NCBI GenBank assembly: GCA_009667805.1
Contig: CM019066.1
Coordinates: 117,914,190 to 117,978,189 of the forward strand
Origin: Leptobrachium leishanense
Taxonomy: Eukaryota > Chordata > Amphibia > Anura > Megophryidae
Reading direction: 5' to 3'
DNA: 64,000 nt
Part shown: positions 35,432 through 46,498 of the stretch, in pieces
How positions within the stretch are numbered: the first letter of the stretch is position 1
Layout: every line of letters starts with the position of its first letter
Position numbers and translations under genes: made by a program
The notes under the pieces: generated by a model
Database searches by the model: none
Seen by the model: only the letters and a program-made list of their open reading frames with translations
What the model was told of the DNA's origin: nothing

Positions 35432-36866
35432 GACCTCTCCAGGTCTGTGCTCGGTTAGCAGGTCCGTAGGCGGTGGGACCCGGCTCAGCGGCAGCGGAGG
35501 CCCGGAAGGAGCCTCTGGTAATGCCCACAGAACCGATTCGGCTGGCAGAGCGGCCCCTTCCTCTGCCAGCCCGGTCGAAAACCTTCCTGGGAAACACCTT
35601 TTTTATGGCCGTTTCAACTTTATCCAGGGCGGTAAAGGCGCTGGTGTAGGTACCCATATTTTTGATGAAACCGTCACCAAAAAGCATGCCTTTAGCCGAT
35701 GCCCCCTTGTCTCTAGTGGCCATGGCCGTAAGCTGAGGGTCCATCCTCAGAATCATCGATTTGCGCCGTTCAGCGGCCAATGCAGCATTCGCGCCCCCCA
35801 ACAAGCACAACGAGCGTTGAATCCAACCCGTGGTCTCGTCTAAATCCAAGGGGGTATCGTGTAACCGGGCATCCTCCACCACATCAAGGAGGTAGATTAA
35901 AGGGGAGGCCACATCGAGGACCTTGTCCTCACAAACTCTCAGTGCCATATCGATGCCTTTCTTAGGGCACCACCCTTTGGCCGTCATAAATTTGACGAAA
36001 TCCTCGTCAACCACCGGGGTGAGACAAGTTTTGCCTGCGGTGGTAGGGCGAGGACATTCAGCTCTCATATTGACCCTAGTCTCCTTGTCCATAGGGAGAC
36101 GCATATGGGCATCCACCCACAACTCCACGTGGGGCATAGGGGACCATGCGGTCGATCTTGGGTGCAGCACCCCCGCTGGGGAAAACATTGGGCGGCCCTG
36201 CGGGTCGCAAACCACTTCCTTATCAGAAATCAATGGTGGTGGGGGACCAACCTCCTCGGCCATCAGGCCTATATCATGCGGAGCATATATTTCAATGACT
36301 CCATCATCCTCCCCTTGCTCGGGTTCCTCACCCTCCGAGTCAGAAATCCTGGGGAGTCGGCCAGAACCCTTGGGTAGAGGCCTATCTTTTGCCACAGCAA
36401 CCACCAACGCCTCGCGGCTAGGGGTTCTCTTATGCGAGGTCACCTCGCTAATCTCAATAGGCAGAGTGTCGGGGATGCCAGCCCCTCTTGGAGGTTCATC
36501 TAAGTGCTTTGTCTTAGCACGTCTCTTAGAGCCACTCGGGCCTGCATCAGAAGGTGCGGCCAGTCCTGGAGGGGAAACCTGAACTGCCTTGGTAGCGGGG
36601 AGTCCCTGCACTGAAGCCACCGCTTCATCCATAGTCTTGCGAAAGGATAGGGACAGGGTAGATACAGCCGAGGATAGGGATCTGGAAATGGAGGACTGGA
36701 GTGAGGCCTCCAGTGCCGCGAATCTAGAGGCCGATCTAGATCGCTTCTTAGGAGGAGGGGGGGAGGCAAAGGCATCCGAGCGATCGGAATGCCGGGAACC
36801 AGAGGCTGAGTCAGATTCCTCAATATGTGAAGCCCCACTACCCCTAGATTGATCAGAATGGGCCAT
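35350..36866 (-). CDS. DIRS gag-like protein (5' part of the 1,439-codon frame)
   Basis: The first 480-510 codons are Ser/Arg/Pro-rich at the start (GSRHSDRSDAFASPPPPKKR), have an acidic segment (DSEGEEPEQGEDDGVIEIYA, about 175-195) and a mixed central domain (WVDAHMRLPMDKETRVNM onward), and end in an Arg/Gly-rich tail (WRGRGFRGGRGAFRSRR, about 475) suited to nucleic acid binding. This matches the position and composition of DIRS gag. The RT frame begins in the Arg/Gly tail at 35,431. The ATG at 36,864-36,866 sits about 450 bp inside the right terminal repeat. Confidence 0.7.
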
Positions 36867-37315
36867 GGCGCAGCAATCGTGATCCGACTTACAGAACGAG
36901 CGCTGTGTAATCTCGGAAACCGCATGTGGTCACGTGATCCCAAGATGGCCGCCGGGATCCCGTTCGATCTCGCGGGAACCCAGTCAGCCTCCGTGGAGCA
37001 AAGAAGTCGCGCGCTGCGCGCCCAGCCCCAGTGAAACCGCAACGCCGGAAAGTGAAACAATCTCCCTATAATAGTGTAACTATATCAGCAGACGATGGGA
37101 AACTCCGAGCGGACTGAAAAGCCCGCCAGAGTTTACCCGCCGGGTGGGTAGCCAACCCCCGCGGTTATAGCCGGGGAAAGTCGGTACCCTGAGTAAATAA
37201 AGGTATATACACACAATCAAAGAATATAAATCATATATATATCATAATATCACCAAATAAATATAACCAGAGGGTAAAATAGGAGATACTCATCTGGTCT
37301 GTAGCAGGAGCAGTA

Positions 37316-37511
37316 AAGAAAGAGGGCGTGACTGCTCCAGCCCAGACGATATATAGACTTGGGGGCGGGGCTTACAGACTGGGAGTATACCCCACGTTGG
37401 GGGCTTGTTTTATGTTTTTTTCTTGTTCTTTATTGTCACTGTTCTTTACTGCTGTGGGTGCAATAAAGAAAGGGATTGCAAATATGAAGCCTCCGAGCCT
37501 GCCTTAAAATT
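37316..37511. repeat. DIRS right terminal repeat
   Basis: It is the inverted copy of 32,007-32,175, differing by one A in a run. The end ATGAAGCCTCCGAGCCTGCC to TTAAAATT at 37,511 is specific to this side and appears in the internal complementary region. Confidence 0.85.
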
Positions 37512-37857
37512 CTGGCTGGACCATATTAGGGGAGGTCCAGTCAGATCCTGGTTCAGGCATCGCCACAGCCTGTGTTGCAGATACCCCTGCAATAGGCCGT
37601 TGGGCTGGTGCAGGATCAGGTAGTGCAACTACAGACCGTGCGGTCCCTGCACTACCACGGGAGCACCCTGGTAACTCTGTGCGGCCACGCCGTGCGGCCA
37701 CGTAGTTCTTCGTCACTGGAACCGTCACTATCTGACGATGCTCCAGGGACAAAGTCACTGTCTGAATCTTCAAAAGATTCATCAGCGCTGGGATCAGAGT
37801 CTGACATCATAATGACGTCAGCTGCTTCCTCAGCGCTTAGAAATCTTTTAGCCATAA
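37512..37857 (-). pseudogene. piggyBac transposase, N-terminal part
   Basis: On the minus strand, MAKRFLSAEEAADVIM starts at 37,855 and is followed by the acidic, serine-rich stretch typical of piggyBac N-termini (SDSDPSADESFEDSDSDF). After a frame change near 37,690 the frame reaches the DIRS border in WTSPNMVQPEF. The sequence continues in register beyond the DIRS left end at 31,944, so the two parts were one gene before insertion. Confidence 0.82.
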
Positions 37858-37911
37858 TTTGCTTTCTGAAAATGTATTTTCAAAAGAAAATTATGCTGTT
37901 TGATAGTATTT

Positions 37912-38070
37912 ATATATATGCACGTGTTTGTGCGTATATAATATATATTCTATATATATATAGATAAGCGTGCGCGTGTGTGTGCGTGCGCATGTATGTA
38001 TATATATGTGTGTGTGCGTATATATATATATGTGTGTGTGTGTGTATATATATATATGTGTGTATTAGCA
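37912..38070. repeat. (TA)n/(TG)n microsatellite
   Basis: Alternating TATATA and TGTGTG tracts with interruptions. Frames across it (HTHIYIYA) are low-complexity artefacts. Confidence 0.9.
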
Positions 38071-38853
38071 ATTTATCACCTATTTTATGGAGACAGCCTC
38101 TGCGACACTGTAACACCTCGCAATCCACAAGCAGACTGAGGATACAAATGTAAAATTATCAAGATTTGAAAAATTTATCCCCCGTGATTGGCTGGAGGGC
38201 CAATCGCTAGGTTACGGGGTCATTTTAGGGTTACATTTATATCCACAGTGGCCATGTTGGAGGTGACAGTGACAATTGTGACAGCTAAGTGATCATTGTT
38301 ACTACAGTGATCACATAGCTGTAACAATAAAATGTGAAATAAAATAATAAAAAGGGAATTGTAATTTTATTAAATGTGGGGTTTGGGGGCCTCTGGGCAG
38401 TTTGGATTTTTTTTACTGCCCTTAGAGACCCTGTGTGTGCTGTTTTTTACTTTGTATATTTTTTTTATATTTTATTTACATTTTATACTATAATGAGGCA
38501 CACCATTGGAAAGCTCAGGCTCTGGGCTTTCCAGCGGTGCCTCATTAGTCTCTGCAGCCCTTACCGATGAGGAGATAGAGAGGTCCTAAGGACCTCTCCC
38601 CCTCCTCCTAAGGGCTGTCTATGTGGCCGCTGAATGTGACGTCATCACGCCAGGCGTGATATCACCGCGAATCCCATGATCCCACAGTGAGGGCCGACAT
38701 TCCGGATGTCGGTCCCCCACTGTTTGCCGCCAGGGATCTCCGCCACACCGCCGCTTCGCTGCCGGTAAGACAGGACGCGCTGAGCGCGTCCTCCGCACAG
38801 CAGTGGGAACTTCCTGGACACGCTCAGCGCATCCATAGCAGCGAAGTGGTTAA
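38071..38853 (-). mobile_element. piggyBac element 5' end with hairpin modules and TTAA
   Basis: The right border is TTAA at 38,850-38,853, and on the minus strand the terminus reads TTAACCACTTCGCTGCTATG. Hairpins run through it: TGAGGCAC...GTGCCTCA enclosing GGAAAGC...GCTTTCC (38,492-38,545), AGAGGTCC...GGACCTCT (about 38,578-38,597), GTGACGTCATCACGC...GCGTGATATCAC (38,636-38,666), GGCCGACAT...ATGTCGG (38,692-38,714) and AGGACGCGCT...AGCGCGTCCT (about 38,771-38,792). It links the hairpin family at 1-392 and 26,457 to an element with a transposase. Bases 38,071-38,450 show no other feature. Confidence 0.65.
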
Positions 38854-38946
38854 ATTTTTTTTTTTTTTGTCGGGGGGGGGGTTAGTTAAATAGTACCTAG
38901 GCTGTCATCTGAAAATAATTACCATAAAACAGTCAGAATGAGCTCA

Positions 38947-39809
38947 GCGGATGCTGACGGAGCGGGGTCAGTGGATGCTGAGGCGCATAGTGCGAAGAGG
39001 TCACCAACTTTTTGCAGAGTCAATTGCTACAGACCTCCAAACTTCATGTGGCCTTCAGATTAGCTCAAGAACAGTTCACAGAGAGCTTCATGGAATGGGA
39101 TTCCATGGCCGAGCAGCTGCATCCAAGCCATACATCACCAAGTGCAATGCAAAGCGTCGGATGCAGTGGTGTAAAGCACGCCGCCACTGGACTCTAGAGC
39201 AGTGGAGATGCGTTCTCTGGAGTGACGAATCGTGCTTCTCCATGTGGCAATTTGATGGACGAGTCTGGGTTTGGCGGTTGCCAGGAAAACGGTACTTGTC
39301 TGACTGCATTGTGCCAAGTGTAAAGTTTGGTGGAGGGGGGGATTATGGTGTGGGGTTGTTTTTCAGGAGCTGGGCTTGGCCCCTTAGTTCCAGTGAAAGG
39401 AACTCTGAATGCTTCAGCATACCAAGACATTTTGGACAATCCATGCGCCCAACTTTGTGGGAACAGTTTGGAGCTGGCCCCTTCCTCTTCAACATGACTG
39501 TGCACCAGGGCAAAAGCAAGGTCCATAAAGACATGGATGAGAGAGTCTGGTGTGGATGAACTTGACTGGCCTGCACAGAGTCCCTGACGCAACCCGATAG
39601 GACACCTTTGGGATGAATTAGAGCACAGACTGAGAAGCCAGGCCATTCTCGCCCAACATCAGTGTGTGACCTCACAAATGGGCTTCTGGAAGAATGGGTA
39701 AAATTCCCATAAACACACTCTAAACCTTGTAAGCTTCCAGAAGGTTGAAGCTGTTATAGCTGCACAGGGTGACCAATGTCATATTGACCTATGGATTCAG
39801 GAATGGGAT
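38947..39809 (+). pseudogene. Tc1-type transposase, 5'-truncated and frameshifted
   Basis: The frame gives SSRTVHRELHGMGFHGRAA (helix-turn-helix end), then HWTLEQWRCVLWSDESCFSM with the first catalytic aspartate in WSDES, and [23 protein letters not shown]. This is a classic Tc1 DDE transposase. Frame changes at about 39,340-39,500 disturb the second aspartate block (QHDCAP in the alternative frame). Later LDELEHRLRS-type sequence survives in pieces to about 39,700. The N-terminal DNA-binding domain and left end are missing. The element continues at 45,840-45,899 after the gypsy insertion. Confidence 0.85.
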
Positions 39810-39814
39810 GTCAC

Positions 39815-40659
39815 TGTCACGGCTGGTCAGGGCTGGGGCGCCTGGCAGCAGATTCCTCGCTGCTCGCTGGCCAGGCGCCGAATGATGAACGCTACCGGGG
39901 TGCGCTCACGTGGGACGCCGAGGGCGGGGCTGGCGTTATGACGCGGACCCGCCGGGTTTAAAGCCCAGTCTCACTACCATGCCGGTGCCCTGACGTGGTA
40001 TTCACTTCCCGCAGAGCTCTTGTGTATTTTGGCGATTTCTGTATCTACCTTGCTTCTGACAAACGAACCCTCCTGTGTATGACCCTTGGCATTGGCAAAC
40101 GAACCCTCCTGTGTATGACCCTTGGCATTGGCAAACGAACCCTCCTGTGTATGACCCTTGGCATTGGCAAACGAACCCTCCTGTGTATGACCCCTGGCAT
40201 TGGCAAACAACACATTCGTGTATAACCCCTGGTATTGGCATTTACTCTGCTCTTGGTTCTGCCCTTAACGTTGGTACGAGGTCAGTCTATGGGGCACCCT
40301 AAGCACATCAGATTTCCTCTGCTATAACTAAGGTCCTAGGGAGAACGTATACTCTGGTCTGTACCCCTGTCTGGTGTTTCCCTTTGTTTATCTATTACCT
40401 GGTTAATTGTCTATCTAGTTTTGCCGACCATTCAAGGATCGGAAGGGTAGAGAGCGATCCACATAAAGGGATCACTATCTTGGTAAGTCAGAAGGATTCG
40501 TGACAATACCTATTCTGTACCTCTGTCTGGTGTTACCTCTTGTCTATCTATTGTCTGGTTAATTGTCTTTCTAGTTTTGCCGACCATTCAAGGATCGGAA
40601 GGGTAGAGAGCGGTCTGCGTAAGGGACCACTATTTTGGTAATCAGAGGGATCCGTGACA
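39815..40659 (+). repeat. Chromovirus 5' LTR
   Basis: It starts TGTCACGGCTGGTCAGGGCT and ends CAGAGGGATCCGTGACA. The TSD GTCAC lies at 39,810-39,814, matching 45,840-45,844. Inside are a 36-bp minisatellite (about 40,066-40,215) and a tandem duplication of about 153 bp (40,351-40,504 and 40,505-40,659), each unit ending CGTGACA. It differs from the 3' LTR by about twelve small indels and four substitutions. Confidence 0.93.
40066..40215. repeat. 36-bp minisatellite in the 5' LTR (copy in 3' LTR at 45,236-45,385)
   Basis: Units of CTCCTGTGTATGACCCTTGG followed by CATTGGCAAACGAACC repeat about four times. Because 36 is a multiple of three, all frames stay open and give repeated peptides, which are not genes. 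Confidence 0.9.
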
Positions 40660-40673
40660 TTACGTCAGGGCCA

Positions 40674-41620
40674 ATGGATCCCAGAGACTCTCTAACCAGC
40701 TGGCACGTATCGCAGCCAGACAAGAGGAACAGGACCATAGGATGGACCAGATTTCTCTCGCTCTGCAAACTGTAAATTCAAATCGGTCCCATACAGGTAC
40801 CTTCAAACCCTCCAGATCCAGCATACCTAGGGTCAGTTCCGTCTCCCCTGAGGGACATAGGCTTAGTATGAAGGCACCCCTACGCTATGATGGTACACCA
40901 AACTTATGCCGGGGTTTTTGACTCAACTCGAGATCTTGTTTGAGAACAACCCTGGTTCTTGTATGTCTGATAAAGCCAAAGTAGGATATCTGATTAATCA
41001 TTTAACAGAAAAAGCTTTATTGTGGGCTACGCCGTTGTGGGAAAATAAGAAACCCATCATCTACGATTATGAGGGTTTTACCTCTGAGTTAAAACGTACC
41101 TTTGATCCTCTAGAAGGGCTACCAATGCGGGTAGGTCTTTGTTTCACATCAAACAAGGCAATAAGAGGGTTGCAGACTATGCCATCGAGTTTAAGACTTT
41201 GACTTCTGAGGTGCTTTGGCCGAACGACGTTTTAACCTTAGCCTTTACCGAAGGTTTGAACGAGGCTTTTATGTTTGAGCTGGCTCCCTTAAAATTACCA
41301 GAGAATCTAGACCACCTGATAGATTTTTGTATAGCCATGGACGACCAAATTAGGGAAAGGAGACACCCCAGAGACAGACCCGGAAGGGGCCTCCTTTACC
41401 CTCATTACCCAGACGCACCAGTACGTCAGGTACCTCGGATAATGTGAGAACAGATTTACCAGTTGTTGAACCATGCAAATAGGGAAACGGGTATTTCAGA
41501 AGCAGAAAGAGCGCACAGAAAGAGAAAAGGGCTCTGCTTCTATTGTGCAGGGCAGATCACTTCCGCCTTCAGTGTCCTCAGAGACCCAGGGTTAGTAGGG
41601 GTGAATATGGCAAACTGGGT
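40674..41620 (+). pseudogene. Chromovirus gag, frameshifted
   Basis: From the ATG at 40,674 the frame moves through Gly/Ser-poor leader sequence to FLTQLEILFENNPGSCMSDK, YLINHLTEKALLWATPLWE and ELKRTFDPLEG, the retrotransposon gag (capsid-like) fold of Ty3/gypsy elements. Frame changes near 40,690-40,700, 41,130 and 41,555 break it. The CCHC zinc knuckle is split between frames: GLCFYCAG in one and CRADHFRLQCPQRP in the next. Gag would form the particle that packages element RNA. Confidence 0.8.
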
Positions 41621-41639
41621 CAAAGAACAGCCAATACCC

Positions 41640-44600
41640 AGGTTATTGGTTCTCTGTATGCCTCCTTTGTGGACAATGAAAAAAAAAAATCCAGGATTCT
41701 GTTACCAATCTCCCTAACCTGGGAGGGGGTTCACCTCAAGACTGAGGCGTTCCTAGACTCTGGGGCCTCAGGCAATTTCATGGATAAGAATTTTGCTGCC
41801 AAAAACTCTTACCTCTGGTTCTTAAAGAGAGACCTCTAATGGTGGAAGCCATAGATGGTAAACCCTGTCATGCCCATATCATATCACTCACGACACTATC
41901 GATGTATGTATGAAAACAGGAATTTTGCACCAGGAGACAATAAGATTTCAAATTATTGAATCACCCTCATGTCCTGTCATTCTTGGGTTTCCATGGTTAA
42001 CAGAGCACAACCCGGTTGTCGATTGGGTCCTGAGAGACATAAAATGTTGGGGTCAAAGTTGTCAGTCTAAGTGCCTAGGCAGAGTTAATGTGATTGGTAG
42101 CCTCAATATGCCACAGCCCCTCCTTTGTCCACAGAGGTCCCTGAATGTTACCTGGCATTAAAGGAGGTGTTCTCTAAAGCCAGGACTGAGGTCCTACCAC
42201 CACATCGTCCATATGACTGTGCTATTGATTTACTCCCCGGTACGATGCCTCCTAGGGGTCACGTATACCTTTATCACAAAAAGAGAACGACATTATGGAG
42301 GAATACATAAGGGAGAACCTGGAACGAGGATTCATTAGACGGTCCTCTTCTCCAGCAGGAGCAGGTTTCTTTTTTGTTTCCAAGAAAGAGGGAGATCTGC
42401 GACCTTGCATCGATTATAGAGGTTTGAACAGGATAACTATAAGAAATGCGTATCCCATACCTTCATAACAGAATTGTTCGACCGATTAAAAGGGGCCCGT
42501 GTTTATACGAAGCTTGATTTACGCGGAGCGTACAACCTGGTCAGGGTTAAAAAGGGAGATGAATGGAAAACGGCTTTTAATACATGTAGCGGGCATTATG
42601 AATACCTGGTGATGCCTTTTGGGTTGTGTAATGCGCCAGCCGTTTTCCAGGACCTTATAAACGACACCCTAAGGGATTTTTTGCAAGAATTCGTTATAGT
42701 ATATCTGGATGACATCCTGATATACTCTCCGGATGTAGACACTCATCATGTCCACGTAAAACAAGTATTGAAAAACTATTGAAGGCTGGATTGTACTGCA
42801 AACTAGAAAAATGTCTATTCGACATAGTAACTGTGCAATTCCTTGGTTATATAATAACCCCTGAGGGTTTTCAGATGGATCCTAAAAAGCTCTCAGCTAT
42901 TCTTGACTGGCCTCTACCCCAAGGGCTTAAAGCCATCCAGAGGTTTCTGGGATTTACGAACTATTATCGAAGGTTCATTAAAGATTTTTCGGCCTTGGTA
43001 GCTCCCCTCACGGCTATGACAAAGAAAGGGGTGGGAAATCAGAAATGGACACCTCAAGCCACTCAAGCCTTTGAGGCACTTAAGCAGGCATTCACTACTG
43101 CCCCTGTTCTCCGACATCCAGATCCGGCTCTGCCTTTCCAAGTAGAAGTTGACGCCTCCGAACTAGGTCTTGGCGCAGTCTTGTCCCAAAGGGAGGCACC
43201 CGACAAACCCTTGCATCCATGCGGCTTCTATTCTCGGAAATTGTCCCCGGCAGAGAAGAACTAATGACATTGGAAATAGAGAGTTGTTAGCAGTCATCGC
43301 GGCCTTGGCCGAATGGAGATACTTATTAGAGGGGTCTAAGGACCCATCGTTATCATAACCGATCATAAGAATCTCACGTACATTGGTGATGCTAAACGTT
43401 TAAATTCCAGACAAGCGAGATGGTCATTGTTTCTCTCAAGTTTTAATTTCGTGCTTACCTATAGACCTGGGTCCAGAAACATTAAAGCAGACGCATTGTC
43501 GAGACAGTATGAATCTTATGAACACAATATCCAAGATCATAGCATCCCATTGTACCCCAGGAAAGGATTATAGCCTCTACCACGATTAGTGTCTCGTCTC
43601 CCCTAATGAAAAGGTTGCAGACCGTCCAGGGTGCAGCTCCTGGGGGAAAACCTCCTGCGAAACTCTTTGTACCTGAGAACGAAAGAGAGGAAGTACTTAA
43701 CATCTATCATGATAATAAAACTTCTGGGCATATGGGTATCACCAAGACTGTGTCTAATATCAGTAAACTCCTCTGGTGGCCCACGTTACGCCGAGATGTT
43801 AAAGATTACATAGCTGTGTGCGAGGTGTGCTCAAGGCAGAAAAGTCCCAAAACAGCACCCATTGGGTTACTCCAGCCTTTGCCGATCCCCGAACGACCAT
43901 GGTCACATGTAGCCATGGATTTTATAGTAGATTTACCTGAGTCAAGGGGGAATACAGTGATACTTACGGTCATAGATCGATTTTCCAAGATGGGTCACTA
44001 TGTTCCTCTTCGGAAACTACCTTCGGCAGCCGAACTGGTGCCCATATTCATTTCCAACGTGGTCCGCATACACGGTGTTCCTCTGGAGATTGTCTCTGAT
44101 AGGGGACCCAATTCATCTCCAGATTCTGGAGAGGGTTTTGTAAGAATGTGGGGATAGACCTTCTCTTTCTCTTCGGCCTATCACCCCCAGACCAACGGAG
44201 CAGCAGAACGAGCAAACCAAAATGTAGAGAAATATCTCAGGTGCTTTATATCAGAACAACAGGATAACTGGTCAGACCTGTTACCATGGGCCGAGTATGC
44301 CTTGAACAGTGCAGTGAGTGAGTCCACAGGACATTCTCCTTTCTTCGCTGTTTATGGTTTTGATCCTCCCGTGCTCCCCGCTACGTTTCCTGATACCACG
44401 ATTCCTGCTTTGGATGAGCAACTGGCATCATTGAAAGAGACTTGGGGGAGAGTGAGACGGGCACTAGAGGAGAGTAGTGCCATCCAGAAAACCAAGGCCG
44501 ACAGACAAGGAGGCAGGCACCTGTGTATCAAGTTGGGGACAGGGTTTGGCTTTCTTCACGTAACATTAAGCTCTTAGTGCCTTCCATGAAGTTGGCTCCT

Positions 44601-44985
44601 AGGTATATCGGCCCCTATAAGATTCTGCGGCGAATCAACCCTGTCTCCTATGCTTTGGCGTTACCCTCCCATTTTAAGATACATAATGTGTTCCATGTAC
44701 ACCTTTTGAAGCCGTTGTTGTGTAACCGATACACCAAGGTCCATGCTCCACCGCTTCCTATCTCTGTGGAGGGTGAGGAGGAGTTCGAGGTTAAGGCCAT
44801 TCTGGGTGCCAGGATATCTAGGGGGTCCTTGCAGTACTTGGTCGATTGGGTGGGTTACGGTCCGGAGGATCGTTCTTGGATTCCGGCTGCAGAAGTCCAT
44901 GCTCCTAGGCTAGTGAAGGCCTTCTATTTGGCGCACCCCCGTGCCCCTGGGGGTCGTCCAGTGGCCGCCCGTGGAGGGGGGGGTT
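41640..44985 (+). pseudogene. Chromovirus pol: protease, RT, RNase H, integrase, chromodomain
   Basis: Protease: TEAFLDSGASGNFMD (about 41,750). [14 protein letters not shown] sequence near 42,400, [32 protein letters not shown] and the catalytic [13 protein letters not shown] (about 42,690). RNase H: FQVEVDASELGLGAVLSQ (43,140), RELLAVIAALAEWRYLL (43,290). Integrase: DNKTSGHMGITKT and CEVCSRQK (zinc domain), HVAMDFIVDLP and IVSDRGPN (catalytic aspartates), YHPQTNGAAERANQN (catalytic glutamate). A C-terminal chromodomain is clear: EFEVKAILGARISRGSLQYL and VDWVGYGPEDRSWIPA (44,790-44,890), which marks a chromovirus. Several single-base frame changes interrupt the frame. A G-rich polypurine tract (44,971-44,983) precedes the 3' LTR. 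Confidence 0.9.
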
Positions 44986-44987
44986 TC

Positions 44988-45839
44988 TGTCACGGCTGGT
45001 CAGGGGCTGGGGCGCCTGGCAGCAAGATTCCTCGCTGCTCGCTGGCCAGGCGCCGAATGATGAACGCTACCGGGTGCGCTCACGTGGGACGCCGAGGGGC
45101 GGGGCCTGGCGTTATGACGCGGACCCGCCGGGTTTAAAGCCCAGTCTCACTACCATGCCGGTGCCCTGACGTGGTATTCACTTCCCGCAGAGCTCTTGTG
45201 TATTTTGGCGATTCTGTATCTACCTTGCTTCTGACAAACGAACCCTCCTGTGTATGACCCTTGGCATTGGCAAACGAACCCTCCTGTGTATGACCCTTGG
45301 CATTGGCAAACGAACCCTCCTGTGTATGACCCTTGGCATTGGCAAACGAACCCTCCTGTGTATGACCCCTGGCATTGGCAAACAAACCATTCTGTGTATA
45401 ACCCCTGGTATTGGCATTTACTCTGCTCTTGGTTCTGCCCTTAACGTTGGTACCGAGGTCAGTCTATGTGGCACCCTAAGCACACATCAGATTTCCTCTG
45501 CTATAACTAAGGTCCTAGGGAGAACTTATACTCTGGTCTGTACCCCTGTCTGGTGTTTCCCTTTGTTTATCTATTACCTGGTTAATTGTCTATCTAGTTT
45601 TGCCGACCATTCAAGGATCGGAAGGGTAGAGAGCGATCCACATAAAGGGATCACTATCTTGGTAGTCAGAAGGATTCGTGACAATACCCTATTCTGTACC
45701 TCTGTCTGGTGTTACCTCTTGTCTATCTATTGTCTGGTTAATTGTCTTTCTAGTTTTGCCGACCATTCAAGGATCGGAAGGGTAGAGAGCAGTCTGCGTA
45801 AAGGGACCACTATTTTGGTAATCAGAGGGATCCGTGACA
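44988..45839 (+). repeat. Chromovirus 3' LTR
   Basis: It starts TGTCACGGCTGGTCAGGGGC and ends GGGATCCGTGACA, followed by the TSD GTCAC. It has the same 36-bp minisatellite and the same internal duplication as the 5' LTR (45,531-45,683 and 45,684-45,839). Confidence 0.93.
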
Positions 45840-45899
45840 GTCACTAAAGTTCATATGCGAGTCAAGGCAGGTGAGCGAATACTTTTGGCAATATAGTGT
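45840..45899 (+). mobile_element. Tc1 element, right end
   Basis: After one TSD copy the sequence resumes as AAAGTTCATATGCGAGTCAA and ends TTTTGGCAATATAGTGTA, the usual Tc1 right terminus. It joins to 39,814 when the gypsy element is removed. Confidence 0.85.
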
Positions 45900-46498
45900 A
45901 AGTCTATGGGCTTTCCAGTGGTGCCTGCCTTTCTTCTGTGACCATAAATAAAAATAATTCCCCATTTGTATAATTTTTTTTATTCAACCGTTTATTCTTT
46001 TCAATTACAGCAAAAAAGTATTTTTATTAATTTATTTTTTAGAATTTCTGAGGCATTTTTCTTTGGGGGGGGGGTTTCTGCGAAATTTTTGATTCCAATT
46101 GTTTTAAATACCAAATTTTTTTATTCTGTAACAGACCTTTTAATTGTTATTCATAGGCCCTTATACATTATTTCCATGCATTAATTTTGTTTAAAACATT
46201 TTTTAAACCCTGTTCGGCAGCTAATCGGCTTTTTTCAGCATCGTTTGGCAGCTGGTCAGCTTTTTTCGGCAGCTGGTCGGCTTTTTCAGCGGCTCATCAA
46301 AGCATTTGGTGGTCTATTCAGCAGATTGTAGGATGCGCTCGGTGTTTTTTTGGCTTTTTTTCAGCGGCGTTCATTCAAAGGTCTGTCGGCGGACTTCAGG
46401 GACCCTGCGGTGAATGCTGAATTCAATGTAGGGTTGGCGAATTGACCTCGCCTAGTGCACCGAACAAAAGAGAACACTCTTTGAATAACCCCCTTATA
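45900..46498. repeat. AT-rich sequence and MITE fragment
   Basis: 45,900-46,185 holds nothing recognisable apart from a GGGCTTTCCAGTGGTGCC word similar to the piggyBac hairpin module. 46,195-46,498 has repeated CAGCTGGTCGGCTTTTTTC words and the CTCTTTGAATAACCC terminus of the MITEs at 1,367 and 4,733. Confidence 0.4.

Larger units (their letters stand above)
31945..37511 (-). mobile_element. Complete DIRS-type (tyrosine recombinase) retrotransposon
   Basis: The element is bounded by inverted terminal repeats and contains an internal complementary region at about 32,440-32,555 that is the complement of both outer ends joined together. This is the signature architecture of DIRS elements, which integrate through a circular intermediate. 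Gag-like, RT/RNase H and tyrosine recombinase frames are open. Insertion is in the piggyBac transposase gene; only AATT is shared at the two junctions and no longer TSD exists, as expected for recombinase integration. The terminal repeats differ by a single A in a homopolymer over about 160 bp, so the insertion is young. Confidence 0.92.

Noticed and set aside
36500..37060. 186-codon minus-strand frame beside the DIRS gag start
   Set aside because: Shadow frame of the gag region; no domain.
39974..40302. Repeated-peptide frames on both strands (GHTQEGSFANAK and YDPWHWQTNPPV types)
   Set aside because: The 36-bp LTR minisatellite keeps all frames open because 36 is divisible by three.
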